Counted from the first letter of the stretch, positions 8,248 to 17,800 are shown. The stretch is DNA of 39,920 bases from JBFWUM01 sp050247255 (GCA_050247255.1 JBFWUM010000040.1:1-39920), one strand, 5' to 3'. A program made the numbers and translations. Notes: generated by a model from the sequence alone, not told the origin.

Positions 8248-9327
8248 TCATCTCTCCCACGCGCCTTGCGCCCACTCCAGGATCCGCTTGTCGCTCCAGT
8301 AGTTGATGATGCGGTTCTGCGGGATGCCGGCGAGCCTGGCGTGGGCGATGGCGATCTCGGCGAATTCCAGTTCGGGGTGCGCGTGCGCGTCGCTGTCGAG
8401 GGCGAAGATGCAGCCGTGCTCGAGCGCCCTGGCGGCGAGCGCGTAGTGCACGTCCTGCCGATCCCATGACCCGTCGATCTCGATCGCCACCTGCCGCCGC
8501 GCGGCGATGGCGAACACCTGGTCCCATTTCGCCGACACGCCCGGTCGGTTGTTGAACCTGCGACCCATGGGGTGGCCGAGGATGGCCACGCCCTTCTGTG
8601 ACACGGCGCCGGCCATGCGCCCGGTCTGGTCGAACGTCTTGCGCAGCTGCGAGTGCGGCGAGGCGACGACGAACTCGAACTGGCGGAGTTCCTCGGGCTC
8701 CATGTCGATGGTCCCATCGGGGCGGATGTTCGCCTCGATCCCCTTGAACATCCGGAACCGCCCCTGCCGCGCCCGGTTCACCTCGTCTATGGCTCTCCCC
8801 TGCGCCGCCGCCTGCTCCATCGTCATGCCGCCGGCGATCGCGAGGCCGTAGGAGTGATCGGTCATCCCGCAGCAGCGGTAGCCGCGCGCCAGGCAGGCAT
8901 CCGCAATCGATTCGAGTGTCTCCGCGCCGTCGCTCCACACGGAGTGCATCTGGAAGTCGCCACGATACTTCGCGACCGACGGCGACCCGCGGCGTCCGAG
9001 GATCTCCTGCACGGCCGCGCGGCTGAGGAAGTGCGATCGGAGCGCGCGCAACGTGCCGACCGCCTCCTCCTTCCCAGCTTCGCGCACGGCGCGATCGACG
9101 AAGTCGGAATGGCCGTCATGGATCAGCTCGCGCGCGATCCGGTCGGTCGTTGGCCCGATACCGGGCACGGCCTTGAATGTGTTCGCCTCGACGAGCGGCG
9201 TGATCTGCGCTTCGAGCCGAAGCACAGCCTTCGCCGCCCGTTTGTAGCCCCAGCCGCGCTCCGACTCGCCGGCCACCGCGGCCATGTCGAGCAACAGCCC
9301 GCCGAGCACGAGGTTCACGTCGGTCAC
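8248..9327 (-). CDS. HhH-PHP phosphoesterase (PolX-like without the polymerase core)
   Basis: A protein of 359 residues. Residues about 28-70 resemble the N-terminal helix-hairpin-helix domain of bacterial family-X DNA polymerases (KRAAKAVLRLEAQI..., FKAVPGIGPTTDRIAREL). Residues about 122-345 are a PHP metal-dependent phosphoesterase domain: YRGDFQMHSVWSDG, CCGMTDHSYGLAIAGG, GIEANIRPDG, VVASPHSQL, LGHPMGR, ALDSDAHA. The palm and thumb that lie between these parts in PolX are missing. The first His of the usual HxH is Gln (FQMH). The GTG at 9327 is the last start that avoids running into the OsmC gene; no strong Shine-Dalgarno sequence is visible. Likely an exonuclease or phosphatase acting on nucleic acid ends. 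Confidence 0.85.
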   Translation of the reverse strand: MTDVNLVLGGLLLDMAAVAGESERGWGYKRAAKAVLRLEAQITPLVEANTFKAVPGIGPTTDRIARELIHDGHSDFVDRAVREAGKEEAVGTLRALRSHFLSRAAVQEILGRRGSPSVAKYRGDFQMHSVWSDGAETLESIADACLARGYRCCGMTDHSYGLAIAGGMTMEQAAAQGRAIDEVNRARQGRFRMFKGIEANIRPDGTIDMEPEELRQFEFVVASPHSQLRKTFDQTGRMAGAVSQKGVAILGHPMGRRFNNRPGVSAKWDQVFAIAARRQVAIEIDGSWDRQDVHYALAARALEHGCIFALDSDAHAHPELEFAEIAIAHARLAGIPQNRIINYWSDKRILEWAQGAWER

Positions 9328-9357
9328 TGCACTATGATCGGGCAAACAGGAGGCCAG

Positions 9358-9801
9358 ATGGCGACATTCGCGCGACACGTGGACGTGGATTGGACGGGCA
9401 ACCTCATGGAAGGCGACGGCACGGCCAGCGCGGGAACCGGCGCGTTCTCCCTGCCGGTCACCTTCCCGAGCCGCATCAACGAAAAGGGCGACGACAAGAC
9501 GACGCCCGAGGAACTGCTCGCCGCGTCGCACGCGGTCTGTTTCGCCATGGTCCTCACGAACACGATCACCAAGCAGGGCGGCAAGGCGTCGCGCGTCCGC
9601 GTCACCGCCACGGTGACCGCCGACAAGGGTGACGCCGGCATCAAGGTCGTCTCGTCGGCGCTCAAGGCGACGGTCGAAGGGCTCGAGGGGATCGAGAAGG
9701 GGAAGATCCAGGAGCTGGCGGCCGGCGCCGAGAAGGGCTGCCCGATCTCGAACGCGCTCCGCGGGTCGCTGCAGATTACGGTGGACGCGACGGCAGCATG
9801 A
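9358..9801 (+). CDS. OsmC/Ohr-family peroxiredoxin
   Basis: A 147-residue OsmC-fold hydroperoxide reductase, cytoplasmic and thiol-dependent. The two catalytic cysteines are Cys61 in AASHAVCFAMVL and Cys128 in AEKGCPISNAL. The N-terminal strand HVDVDWTGNLMEGDGTAS and the phrase INEKGDDKTTPEELLAASHA are typical of the OsmC subgroup. A strong AGGAGG at 9348-9353 decides the ATG. It is divergent from the PHP gene with only 30 bp between starts, so both promoters must lie partly within the opposite gene. Its stop overlaps the M13 peptidase start by 4 bp, making a two-gene operon. Confidence 0.94.
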   Translation: MATFARHVDVDWTGNLMEGDGTASAGTGAFSLPVTFPSRINEKGDDKTTPEELLAASHAVCFAMVLTNTITKQGGKASRVRVTATVTADKGDAGIKVVSSALKATVEGLEGIEKGKIQELAAGAEKGCPISNALRGSLQITVDATAA

Positions 9802-11837
9802 AGCGGCTGGCCGCGGCGTTCACCGTGTCGCTCGGGTTGTCGGCCGGGCTGGCGGCGCAGTCGTCCGCGCCGCTGCCCCCCGGCTTCAGCGCGCAGTACA
9901 TCGATCGCGCGGTCGATGCCTGCACGGACTTCTACCAGTTCGCCTGCGGTAACTGGCTGAGGACTCACCCGTTGCCGGGCGATCGGTCACGCTTTGGCCG
10001 CATGCACGACCTGAACGATCGCAACGAGCAGATCGTTCGCACCATCCTGGAGCGGGCGGCGGCCCGGACCGAGGGCCGCACGCCTGACGAGCAGCGCCTC
10101 GGCGACTACTACGCGTCCTGCATGGACGAGCGGACGATCGACGCCCGCGGCGCCAACCCGATCCAGCCGTTGCTCCGCGACATTGCCGCCATCGACTCAC
10201 GCGCGGCGCTGGTGCAGATGGCCGGGCGGTTCAACCGCCTCGGCCTTCCCACCTTCTTCAACCTCGGCTCGGCGCCCGACGCGCGCGATGGCTCCCTCCT
10301 CATCGCCACCGTCGAGCAGCCGAGCCTCGGCCTGCCCGATCGCGACCTCTACCTTCGAGACGATGCCCGGTCGAGCGGGCTGCGGATGGAGTACGTCGCG
10401 CACGTGCAGCGCATGTTCGAGCTGCTGGGCGATGCGCCGGCGCTGGCGGCGGAGCGGGCGCGGGCGGTCATGCAGGTCGAATCCGCGCTGGCGAAAGCGA
10501 ACTACGACCGCGTCACCCTGCGGGATCCGCGTCGGCGCGACAACCCGATGACACTTGCCGAACTCGCGGCAGCGCTTCCGCGTACCGACCTCGCCGCATT
10601 CCTGCGCGAAACCGGGGCGCCATCGTTTACCAGGCTCAACGTCATCAACCCGCAGGGGCTGCGCGACGCGAACGCGGCAGTTGACTCGCTCCCGCTCGAC
10701 GCCTGGAAGACCTACCTGTCGTGGCGCGTCCTGAGCGCGCTCGGCGACGACCTGTCGATGCCGTTCCAGCAGGAGCGCTTCCGCTTCGTCGGCGGCGTCC
10801 TCAGCGGCCAGCAGGAGATGGAGCCGCGGTGGCGCCGCTGCAGCGCTGCAGTCGCCGGCACGTTCGGCGATGACCAGCTCGGTGAAATCGTCGGCCAGAT
10901 CTACATTCGCGAGCACTTCGGCGCCGAGGCAAAGACCCGGATGAACGAGCTGATTGGCGCGCTCGAGGGGTCGCTGCAGAAGACGATCGAAGGGCTCGAG
11001 TGGATGGGATCCGACACCAAGGCGCGGGCGCTCGAGAAGCTCGAGGCGATCAACCACAAGATCGGATCGACCGACAAATGGCGCGACTTCAGCCGCGTCA
11101 CCATCAGCCGCGGCGACTACGTCGGCAACGTCCTGAACGTCAGCGAAGACGAGGCCCGCCGCCAGCTTGGACGCATCGAGACGCGCATCGATCCGTCGCT
11201 CTGGCTGATGACCCCGCAAACGGTCAACGCCTATTTCCTGGCGGCGCAGAACGAAATCGTCTTCCCCGCCGGCATCCTCCAGCCTCCGTACTTTGACCCG
11301 ACCGTGGACGACGCGGTCAACTTCGGCGGGATTGGCGCCGTCATCGGCCACGAACTGTCGCACGGCTTCGACGATCAGGGGCGCAAGTACGACGCAAAGG
11401 GCACGCTGACCGACTGGTGGACGCCGGCCGACGATGCGGCGTTCCGCGCGCGGGCGGCGTGCGTGTCGACGCAGTACAGCGCCTACCCGACCGCCGACAC
11501 CACGCTCAACGGCGAGCTGACGCTGGGCGAGAACGTCGCCGACAACGCCGGGGTGCGCATCGCCTATTACGCGCTGCTGGACGTGCTGGCGAACAAGCCG
11601 CCGCAGCCGCGCATCGACGGCTTCACGCCGCAGCAGCGCTTCTTCCTGTCGTGGGCGCAGGTCTGGTGCGAGAACGCGACCGAGCAGGACTTCCGCCGCC
11701 GCGCGCAGGAGGACACGCACAGCAGCGGCCGCTGGCGCGCCAACGGTGTGCTGCAGAATTCGCAGGAGTTCCGGGAAGCGTTCGGCTGCCAGCCGGGGAC
11801 GCCGATGGCGCCGGCCAACGCCTGCCGGGTCTGGTAG
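9798..11837 (+). CDS. M13-family (neprilysin/PepO-like) zinc metallopeptidase
   Basis: An exported endopeptidase of 679 residues, close to the family norm of about 680-700. A signal peptide (MKRLAAAFTVSLGLSAGLAAQ) is followed by the M13 N-terminal domain (CTDFYQFACGNW, about 42-53). The catalytic domain has NAYFLAAQNEIVFPAGILQPP, the zinc motif HELSH at about 518-522, and GENVADNAG with the third ligand Glu at about 578. The protein ends in CRVW, the usual M13 ending. It probably degrades peptides in the periplasm or outside. It is translationally coupled to osmC (ATGA overlap). It abuts the aldo/keto reductase stop codon to codon, leaving no room for a separate terminator. Confidence 0.95.
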   Translation: MKRLAAAFTVSLGLSAGLAAQSSAPLPPGFSAQYIDRAVDACTDFYQFACGNWLRTHPLPGDRSRFGRMHDLNDRNEQIVRTILERAAARTEGRTPDEQRLGDYYASCMDERTIDARGANPIQPLLRDIAAIDSRAALVQMAGRFNRLGLPTFFNLGSAPDARDGSLLIATVEQPSLGLPDRDLYLRDDARSSGLRMEYVAHVQRMFELLGDAPALAAERARAVMQVESALAKANYDRVTLRDPRRRDNPMTLAELAAALPRTDLAAFLRETGAPSFTRLNVINPQGLRDANAAVDSLPLDAWKTYLSWRVLSALGDDLSMPFQQERFRFVGGVLSGQQEMEPRWRRCSAAVAGTFGDDQLGEIVGQIYIREHFGAEAKTRMNELIGALEGSLQKTIEGLEWMGSDTKARALEKLEAINHKIGSTDKWRDFSRVTISRGDYVGNVLNVSEDEARRQLGRIETRIDPSLWLMTPQTVNAYFLAAQNEIVFPAGILQPPYFDPTVDDAVNFGGIGAVIGHELSHGFDDQGRKYDAKGTLTDWWTPADDAAFRARAACVSTQYSAYPTADTTLNGELTLGENVADNAGVRIAYYALLDVLANKPPQPRIDGFTPQQRFFLSWAQVWCENATEQDFRRRAQEDTHSSGRWRANGVLQNSQEFREAFGCQPGTPMAPANACRVW

Positions 11838-12827
11838 TCAGTCGCGGTCGATCAGCCGCTCCATCGCGTCGGAGTAACGCCCGCCGGCTACCGCGTCGCG
11901 GTGGAAGAGGCTATCGAGGGTGGCCAGCAATGCAGCGTCCAGCTGCAGCCGCAGCGCATCGATGTTCTCGTCCAGGTAGGTCCGCCGCTTCGTTCCCGGG
12001 ATCGGGATGATGTCGGTTCCCTGCGCGAGCACCCAGCCAAGGGCGACCTGCGCCGGGGTCGCCGCCAGCCGCGCGGCCATCGCACTGAGCTCCGCCAGGA
12101 GCTCCGCGTTCTGCTGGAGGTTGCCGTCCTGGAAACGCGGCACCGAGCGCCGCATGTCGGTCGGCTGGAGTGTCGCCGTGTCGGTGACGGTGCCGGTCAG
12201 GAACCCCTTGCCGAGCGGGCTGAACGGCACGAAGGCAATACCCAGCGCCCGGCATGTTGGCAGCACGCGGTCTTCGGGTTCCCGGAACCACAGCGAGTAC
12301 TCGCTCTGCACCGCCGTAATCGGGTGGACCGCATGGGCGCGGCGGATCGTCGAGGCCGACGCCTCCGACAGCCCGATGTGGCGCACCTTGCCAGCATCGA
12401 CAAGGGCCTTCATCGCGCCAACGCTCTCTTCGATCGGCACATCCTTGTCGACCCGGTGCAGGTAATAGAGGTCGATGACGTCGGTCCCCAGTCGCTGCAG
12501 GCTGGCGTCGCAGGCCTGGCGGATGTACTCCGGCCGGCCGTTCACCCGCACGGGCACGCCGCGCTCATCGAGCTGAAGGCCGCACTTGGTGGCGAGGATG
12601 ATGTCGCGCCGCTTCGCCCCGAGCTCCCGGCCAACCAGTGTTTCGTTGGCGCCGGCGCCGTAGACGTCGGCGGTATCGAAGAAGGTAATGCCGCGGTCGA
12701 GCGCCCGCGCGATCGTGCGCGCGGACTCCTCGTCATCACGCACACCATAGCTCTGGGACATGCCCATGCAGCCGAGGCCGATGGACGAGACGATGGGGCC
12801 GTTGGCCCCGAGGCGACGGGTTTCCAT
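11838..12827 (-). CDS. Aldo/keto reductase
   Basis: An NADPH-dependent (beta/alpha)8 oxidoreductase of 329 residues, YajO/AKR11-13-like. The catalytic tetrad is visible: Asp51 and Tyr56 in FFDTADVYG, Lys81 in LATKCG and His124 in YYLHRVD. The N-terminal SSIGLGCMGMSQSYG and the C-terminal IPIPGTKRRTYLDENI (cofactor-binding strand) are classic for this family. The physiological substrate is unknown. It is last in a minus-strand group after the GDSL esterase (22-bp gap) and bacterioferritin. Confidence 0.95.
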   Translation of the reverse strand: METRRLGANGPIVSSIGLGCMGMSQSYGVRDDEESARTIARALDRGITFFDTADVYGAGANETLVGRELGAKRRDIILATKCGLQLDERGVPVRVNGRPEYIRQACDASLQRLGTDVIDLYYLHRVDKDVPIEESVGAMKALVDAGKVRHIGLSEASASTIRRAHAVHPITAVQSEYSLWFREPEDRVLPTCRALGIAFVPFSPLGKGFLTGTVTDTATLQPTDMRRSVPRFQDGNLQQNAELLAELSAMAARLAATPAQVALGWVLAQGTDIIPIPGTKRRTYLDENIDALRLQLDAALLATLDSLFHRDAVAGGRYSDAMERLIDRD

Positions 12828-12849
12828 TCCCGCCTAGTCTAGCCTTCCG

Positions 12850-13497
12850 CTAGTCAGCTACCGAGCGACCCAACTGCCTGACGACGTCGAGGACCTCGGG
12901 ATAGATCGTGTCGGCCAGCACCTTCGCCCCCTCACGGTTCGGGTGCACGCCATCCGGCGACATCAGGTCGCGATTGCCCAGCACGCCGGCCAGCGGGTTC
13001 GGGGCAAGCGGCACCTTGTACTGCTCGGCGAGGTCGTAATAGAGGTTGTGGAAGTCGAGGGTGTACTGCCAGCCGTTGACCGGCAGCGCATCCATGGCGC
13101 AGAGCACGACGCGGGCGCCCTGCTGCTGCGCCGCCTGGATGATCGTCTCCAAATTGCGCCGCACCTGGGCCACCGGCACGCCGCGCAGCCCGTCGTTGGC
13201 CCCGAACTCGACGATGAGGATGTGCGGCTTCTCGCCGAGCGCCGCGTCGAGCCGGCGGACGCCGCCCGCCGACGTGTCACCCGACACGCCGTGGTTGATC
13301 ACCGAAACGTCGAACCCCGCGTCTTCGAGCCGCTCTTCGAGGCGGGCCGGGTAGGCCTCCTCCTCCGGCAGGCGGTGGCCGGAGGTGAGGCTGTCACCGA
13401 ACGCGACAATGCGGACCGGCTCCGCCGCGCGGATCGGCGCCGCCGCCGGCGGCGCCGACACCAGCAGCACGAGGGCCGCCGCCGCGGTCCTGCGCAT
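12850..13497 (-). CDS. Periplasmic GDSL/SGNH esterase (arylesterase/TesA-like)
   Basis: A 215-residue SGNH hydrolase with an N-terminal signal sequence (MRRTAAAALVLLVSAPPAAAPIRAA). The conserved blocks are IVAFGDSLTSG with the Ser36 nucleophile, NHGVSGDTSAGG (oxyanion Gly), EFGANDGLRG (oxyanion Asn101) and DGVHPNREG with the Asp/His pair at about 182/185. This is the TesA/arylesterase type, acting on acyl esters or lysophospholipids. Its ATG overlaps the bacterioferritin stop by one base (TGATG on the minus strand), so it is translationally coupled to it. Confidence 0.93.
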   Translation of the reverse strand: MRRTAAAALVLLVSAPPAAAPIRAAEPVRIVAFGDSLTSGHRLPEEEAYPARLEERLEDAGFDVSVINHGVSGDTSAGGVRRLDAALGEKPHILIVEFGANDGLRGVPVAQVRRNLETIIQAAQQQGARVVLCAMDALPVNGWQYTLDFHNLYYDLAEQYKVPLAPNPLAGVLGNRDLMSPDGVHPNREGAKVLADTIYPEVLDVVRQLGRSVAD

Positions 13498-13973
13498 CAG
13501 TGGTCGTCGCCCTCGACCTGCAGGCTGAGATAGCGCTCGTAGCCCATCTCCTTGATCTGGTGCAACTGCGCCTCGACCCAGTCGATGTGCCCTTCTTCGT
13601 CCTTGAGCAGCGCCGAAAACAGCTCGCGCGACTGGTCGTCCCCCTGCTCGCGCGACACCTTGATGGCGGCGTTGTACATCGTCACCGCCTTCTCTTCGAG
13701 CTTGTAGTCGCTTTCGAGCTGCGCCTTGACGGTGCCGCCGATGTTCAGGTCGAGGTACTCCATCTTCGGCGTGGCGTCGAGGAACAGCAGTCGCTCGATC
13801 AGCTTCTCGGCGTGCTTCATCTCGTCGATCGACTGCTTCTTCATGAACTTGCCAAGCTTGTGGTAGCCCCAGCTATGCAGCATCTCCGCATGGAGGAAGT
13901 ACTGGTTGATGGCCGTGAGCTCCTCGCGCAGGGCCATGTTGAGCTGAGCAATTACCTGGTCGTTACCGCGCAT
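13497..13973 (-). CDS. bfr: Bacterioferritin
   Basis: An iron-storage ferritin-like protein of 158 residues, exactly the usual length. The di-iron ferroxidase ligands are present: Glu18 in REELTAINQ, Glu51 and His54 in DEMKHAEKLIERLLFL, Glu94 in YKLEEKAV, and Glu and His in KDEEGHIDW. Met52 in DEMKHAE matches the haem-binding methionine of bacterioferritin, separating it from plain ferritin. The ATG is decided by GGAGG about 6 nt upstream. It heads an operon with the esterase and the aldo/keto reductase. Upstream lie a TACAAT box and an inverted repeat. Confidence 0.97.
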   Translation of the reverse strand: MRGNDQVIAQLNMALREELTAINQYFLHAEMLHSWGYHKLGKFMKKQSIDEMKHAEKLIERLLFLDATPKMEYLDLNIGGTVKAQLESDYKLEEKAVTMYNAAIKVSREQGDDQSRELFSALLKDEEGHIDWVEAQLHQIKEMGYERYLSLQVEGDDH

Positions 13974-14014
13974 CGCCGCCTCCTCGCCAGTCCCGGTCGT
14001 GGGACCGTGTGTCC

Positions 14015-14064
14015 ATTGTAAGCGTGAGATCGCATGGGTGCGTCCTCTCCAGGTGTCATGCGAT
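14015..14064 (-). promoter_or_regulatory. Candidate bfr promoter and operator-like inverted repeat
   Basis: On the minus strand a TACAAT -10-like box (14015-14020) lies about 40 bp before the bfr start. No good -35 box stands at the usual distance. A perfect 8-bp inverted repeat, ATCGCATG (14029-14036) and CATGCGAT (14057-14064), is separated by 20 bp, or about 28 bp centre to centre of the half-sites. It covers the place where an activator or repressor would bind. This is inference from pattern only. Confidence 0.35.
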
Positions 14065-14160
14065 TGGTTCTCAGACCGCGTCTCAGGAAAGCGGCCATCC
14101 CGAGTTGGCAGGGTTTGTGCCGGAGAGGATGGCACCTCCTCTAAGATAGAGGCCGCCCAT

Positions 14161-14766
14161 ATGACCAGAAGCGTCTTCGCGCTCACGTTCGTCGCCGCCA
14201 CCCTCGCTGCCACTGCCGCGACCGCGCAGGACCGCGTCCAGTTGCGTGAGCAGTTCGAGTCCGGCCAGTTCCAGCAGGTCGTGCAGTCGGTGCCGGCGGA
14301 CGCCGCCCCCGAGGCGCAGTACCTTGCCGCGCAAAGCCACGAGAAGCTTGGCGCCGCGCCGCAGGCGATGGAGATCTACGCGCAGCTCGCCGCCCGGCCG
14401 GAAGACGACCCGTGGCACTTCATCGGCGAGTCGGCCCAGCGCACGCTCGAAGGCAACCTCGACGCCGCCGTGGCGTCCGCGCGCCAGGCGGTCGCGATGG
14501 CCGACGGCCTCGCGGAGGCGCACTTCCAGCTCGGGCTGGTGCTCGCCAAGCGGCAGGAGTGGGCGGAAGGCGCCGGCGCGTTCGACCGCGTCACCCAGAT
14601 CGATCCGGCCAACGCCTACGCGCACTACTACGGCGGGCTGATGCAGTACCGCGCCGGCCGGCCGGACCAGATGGCGATCCACTTCGAGCAGTTCCTGAAG
14701 CTGGCGCCGCAGGCGCCCGAGCGCCCCGAGGTGCTGCAGATCATGCGCACCGTGCGTGGCAGGTAA
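14161..14766 (+). CDS. Exported TPR-repeat protein
   Basis: A 201-residue protein with a Sec signal (MTRSVFALTFVAATLAATAATAQ) and four or so tetratricopeptide-like repeats. Examples are EAQYLAAQSHEKLGAAPQAMEIYAQL, LAEAHFQLGLVLAKRQEWAEGAGAFDRV and AYAHYYGGLMQYRAGRPDQM, with canonical TPR spacing. It probably acts as a periplasmic protein-protein scaffold. The ATG at 14161 follows AGAGG at about 10 nt. It is convergent with the TamB-TamA fusion gene and separated from it only by a heptad hairpin, so the link to outer-membrane assembly is by position only. Confidence 0.88.
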   Translation: MTRSVFALTFVAATLAATAATAQDRVQLREQFESGQFQQVVQSVPADAAPEAQYLAAQSHEKLGAAPQAMEIYAQLAARPEDDPWHFIGESAQRTLEGNLDAAVASARQAVAMADGLAEAHFQLGLVLAKRQEWAEGAGAFDRVTQIDPANAYAHYYGGLMQYRAGRPDQMAIHFEQFLKLAPQAPERPEVLQIMRTVRGR

Positions 14767-14769
14767 CGC

Positions 14770-14811
14770 ATTCTGAATTGTGCATTTTGAATTTCGAATT
14801 CAAAATGCGTG
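14770..14811. repeat. Heptad hairpin element (ATTTTGA type) overlapping a stop codon
   Basis: Heptads ATTCTGA, ATTGTGC, ATTTTGA lead into a perfect hairpin: GCATTTTGAATT (14782-14793), loop TCG, AATTCAAAATGC (14797-14808). The right arm contains the stop codon and the last two codons (Ala-Phe) of the TamB-TamA fusion. It is the same sequence type as the element at 6255-6298. Confidence 0.9.
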
Positions 14812-17800
14812 GCCTATTCCGAAGGTCCAGCGATGACCGCCGGTGTCGAGCACGCGGCCGACGTCGGCACGCAGGATCGCGAACGGCGTCACGAGCCGTA
14901 GCCCGGCGCCGACCGACACGGTGAGATCGCCGAGCCTGATCGCGCTCGGTGCCGCGAACACGTTGCCGGCGTCGACGAAGCCGACCCCGCGCAGCCACCG
15001 GTAGATCGGGAAGCGCACCTCCTGGTTCAGCAGCAGGAGCGCTTCCCCACCGACCGGATCCCCGAAGAAGTCCCGCTCCCCCAGCCCCTCTTCCGCGACG
15101 CCGCGGACCGATCGCGCGCCACCCGCGAAGAAGCGCTCTGACGGGATCACCTCCTGCCCGCCGAAGGCGTGGACAGCGCCAAACCGCGCCGCGCTGGCGA
15201 ACACGATGTCGCGCCACGGCGTAAAGCGGTAGGCCTGCGCCGAGTAGCGCGCGAACTCGAAGTCCGAGCCGACCTGGGGCGCGTACTCGAGCGACACCGC
15301 GACGAAGGTGCCGCGTATCGGCTGGACCGGGTCATTGCGCGTATCGACGGCCAGCGACGATGTGAGCCGGCCCACCGTGATGATGAAGGGCGGCAGCGGG
15401 CCGATCAGCGGATCCGGCGGCAGGTCCGTCCGGCTCCGCTCGAAGCGGTAGCCGTAGGACAGCTGCACACTGCTGCGGCGGATGCGCTGCTCGAGCGACA
15501 GGCTGCGACGGTTATCGACCGTCTCACTCGGGTTCACCGACCGGGTCCATTCGAGCGTCAGCGCGGTCTCGATTGACCGTCCCAGGAATGTCGGGGCGCT
15601 CAGGAAGGTGCGCGCGCTCCGGTCGCGGTTCCGGTAGTCGAGCGCCACGCCGAAGCCCACCGGGCGGCCGAACAGCGTGCGCCGCGTCAGATCGGCGGAG
15701 AGCCCCGGCACGAGGTTCCGCCCCGTCAACGCGTCCTCAGCGCGCTCTTCAACGACCTCGATGCCGTAGCGCAGCCGCAGCGCCGGCCACTCCTCGAGCG
15801 TCACGCGCACGCGCATCGGCACGGTCGCGGGCGCGGCTGCACTGCCCTCGATCGGCTCGGTGACCACGTCAACGCGGCGAAAGAGACCTGTGTCGAACAG
15901 CCGGCTTCGGGCGGCGAGCAGATCGTCGGCCCGCAGCGGCGCGCCGGGCGCGAGCATCAGCGCCCGCGAGACCACGTCCGCATCGACCCGCCCCGATCCG
16001 CTCACGGCCACGTCGGCAATCGATTGACGCGGCCCTTCGTCGACGGCAAAGACGATGTCCTCCGCGGACGGACGCGCGGCCACTTCGACCGACGGGAAGC
16101 CTTCGCGCCGGTACAGGGTCACCAACCGCTGCCGGGCATCCTCGAGCCGCCCCGGCCCCAGCGGAGCGCCCGGGTCGAGCGCGACTGCCGCTCGCAACTG
16201 GCCGTCCGGAAGCGATGTGCCCTCGAAGCGAATCGCCGAGACCACGAGCTGGCGGCCGGTGGCGATGCTGACAGGCACCTCGGCGCTACTTCCCTCCAGC
16301 CGTGGCGCACCCACCCGCACCTGTGCGCCGAGATAGCCCCGGTCCTGAATGTAGGTGAGCACCGCGGTCTCGAAGGCGCCGGGACTGCGAACGGCCTGCA
16401 TTCGCCGCTCGGCATCGGCCCACGCGATGAGATCCGTTTCGAGCGCCGCGTCGACCCCGCTCGGCTGCATCCGGACGTCGGTCGTCCGGACACCCGCGGC
16501 CGCGACAATCTCCAGCGTGCGGACGCCTCCCTCGCCGGTGAGCCCGGCGGTGATCTGCGGCCGCAGGTAACCATCAGCCGACAGCGCGTCGCTGACGATC
16601 TGCCGCGCCTCGTCGACCAGCAGGTCGTCGACGATGGCCACGGCCCACGCGTCGCGCAGCTGGTCGAGCGTCGCGCCGGCGAGCGTCGTGCCCGACACGT
16701 CGATGCGCGTTTCCGGTCCGGCCTCGATGGTGTACGCGAGCGCGACCCCGTCCGCCACGTCGCTGCGCGATGCCGTGATGCGCGCGGCCAGGCGGTTCGA
16801 CGCGCGATAGAACCGCTCCAGCCGTTCGCGATCGTCCTGCCACGAGGCAAAATCGAACCGATCCCCCGCTTCGAGCCGCAGCAGGTCGCGCAGCTCCTCG
16901 TCCGGCACCGCCAAGGTGCCGTCCAGCGTTACCCGCGCCACGCGCGGCTCGGCGGCGCGCGCCACGGCCGGCGGCCTGGCCAGTTGCGGCGCGCCCACGG
17001 CCACGTCGTGGCGGAACGAGTAGGCGCGGAGGTCCTCGTCGTTCGAGACCAGGCGCAGCAGCAGGCGACGCGACGGCAGGTAGTCGACGATCCACGTCTG
17101 CGCGTCCCCCTCGCGCAGGCTTTGCGAGAACGTGACGTCGACGTTGCTGCCGATGCTCTTGCCAAACGTGAGGCGCGAGGTCGGATCGACCTCGCTGGCG
17201 GCGGCGGTTGGATCGCGTCGGGCGGTGTCGGCATCGACGCCGCCGAGACGCAGCGTATCGAGCCCGACGGCTCGTCCGGCGAAGCCGAGCACATCCCCCG
17301 ACAGGTTACCGATGACGGTGCTGCCGATGAGCGCCGCGTCCGCCGATGCGAGCTCATCGAACCGGCGGCCGGTCACGAGCAACGCCGTCAGGTCGGCCTG
17401 CGTCAGCTCGGGGTTCGTCGACGAGAGCGACACGTCCGGCGCGTCGGCACTCCCCGACAGCGCCACGTCGACCGGTTGGCCGCCGGCCCGCGTGGTCAAC
17501 TGCACGTCCAACTCAGGACGAATGGCGGCCGGATCCGTGAAGTCCACGCTGCCGGCGACGATTTCGTAGACGTTGCGTCCGAGGAAGATCCGCCCGCCTT
17601 CGCGCAGGTCAATGCGTCCGCCAACCGCCGGAGCGGCGGCAGTGCCGTTGATACGGAGGTCGGCGCCGGCCGCCAGCCGCGCCGTGTTGTTGTTGACGAT
17701 GACGTCGTCCGACGTCACCAGCCGCAGGTCCAGGGCCAGGTTCTCGAGCAGCGGCGAACCGGCAACCGGGGCGACGTTCGCAGAGGGCGCCTGCGCTCCG

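Noticed and set aside
14101..14150. Sigma-70 promoter (TTGGCA ... TAAGAT) for the TPR gene
   Set aside because: The boxes are about 31 bp apart, far from the 16-18 bp needed, and no sigma-54 pattern fits either.
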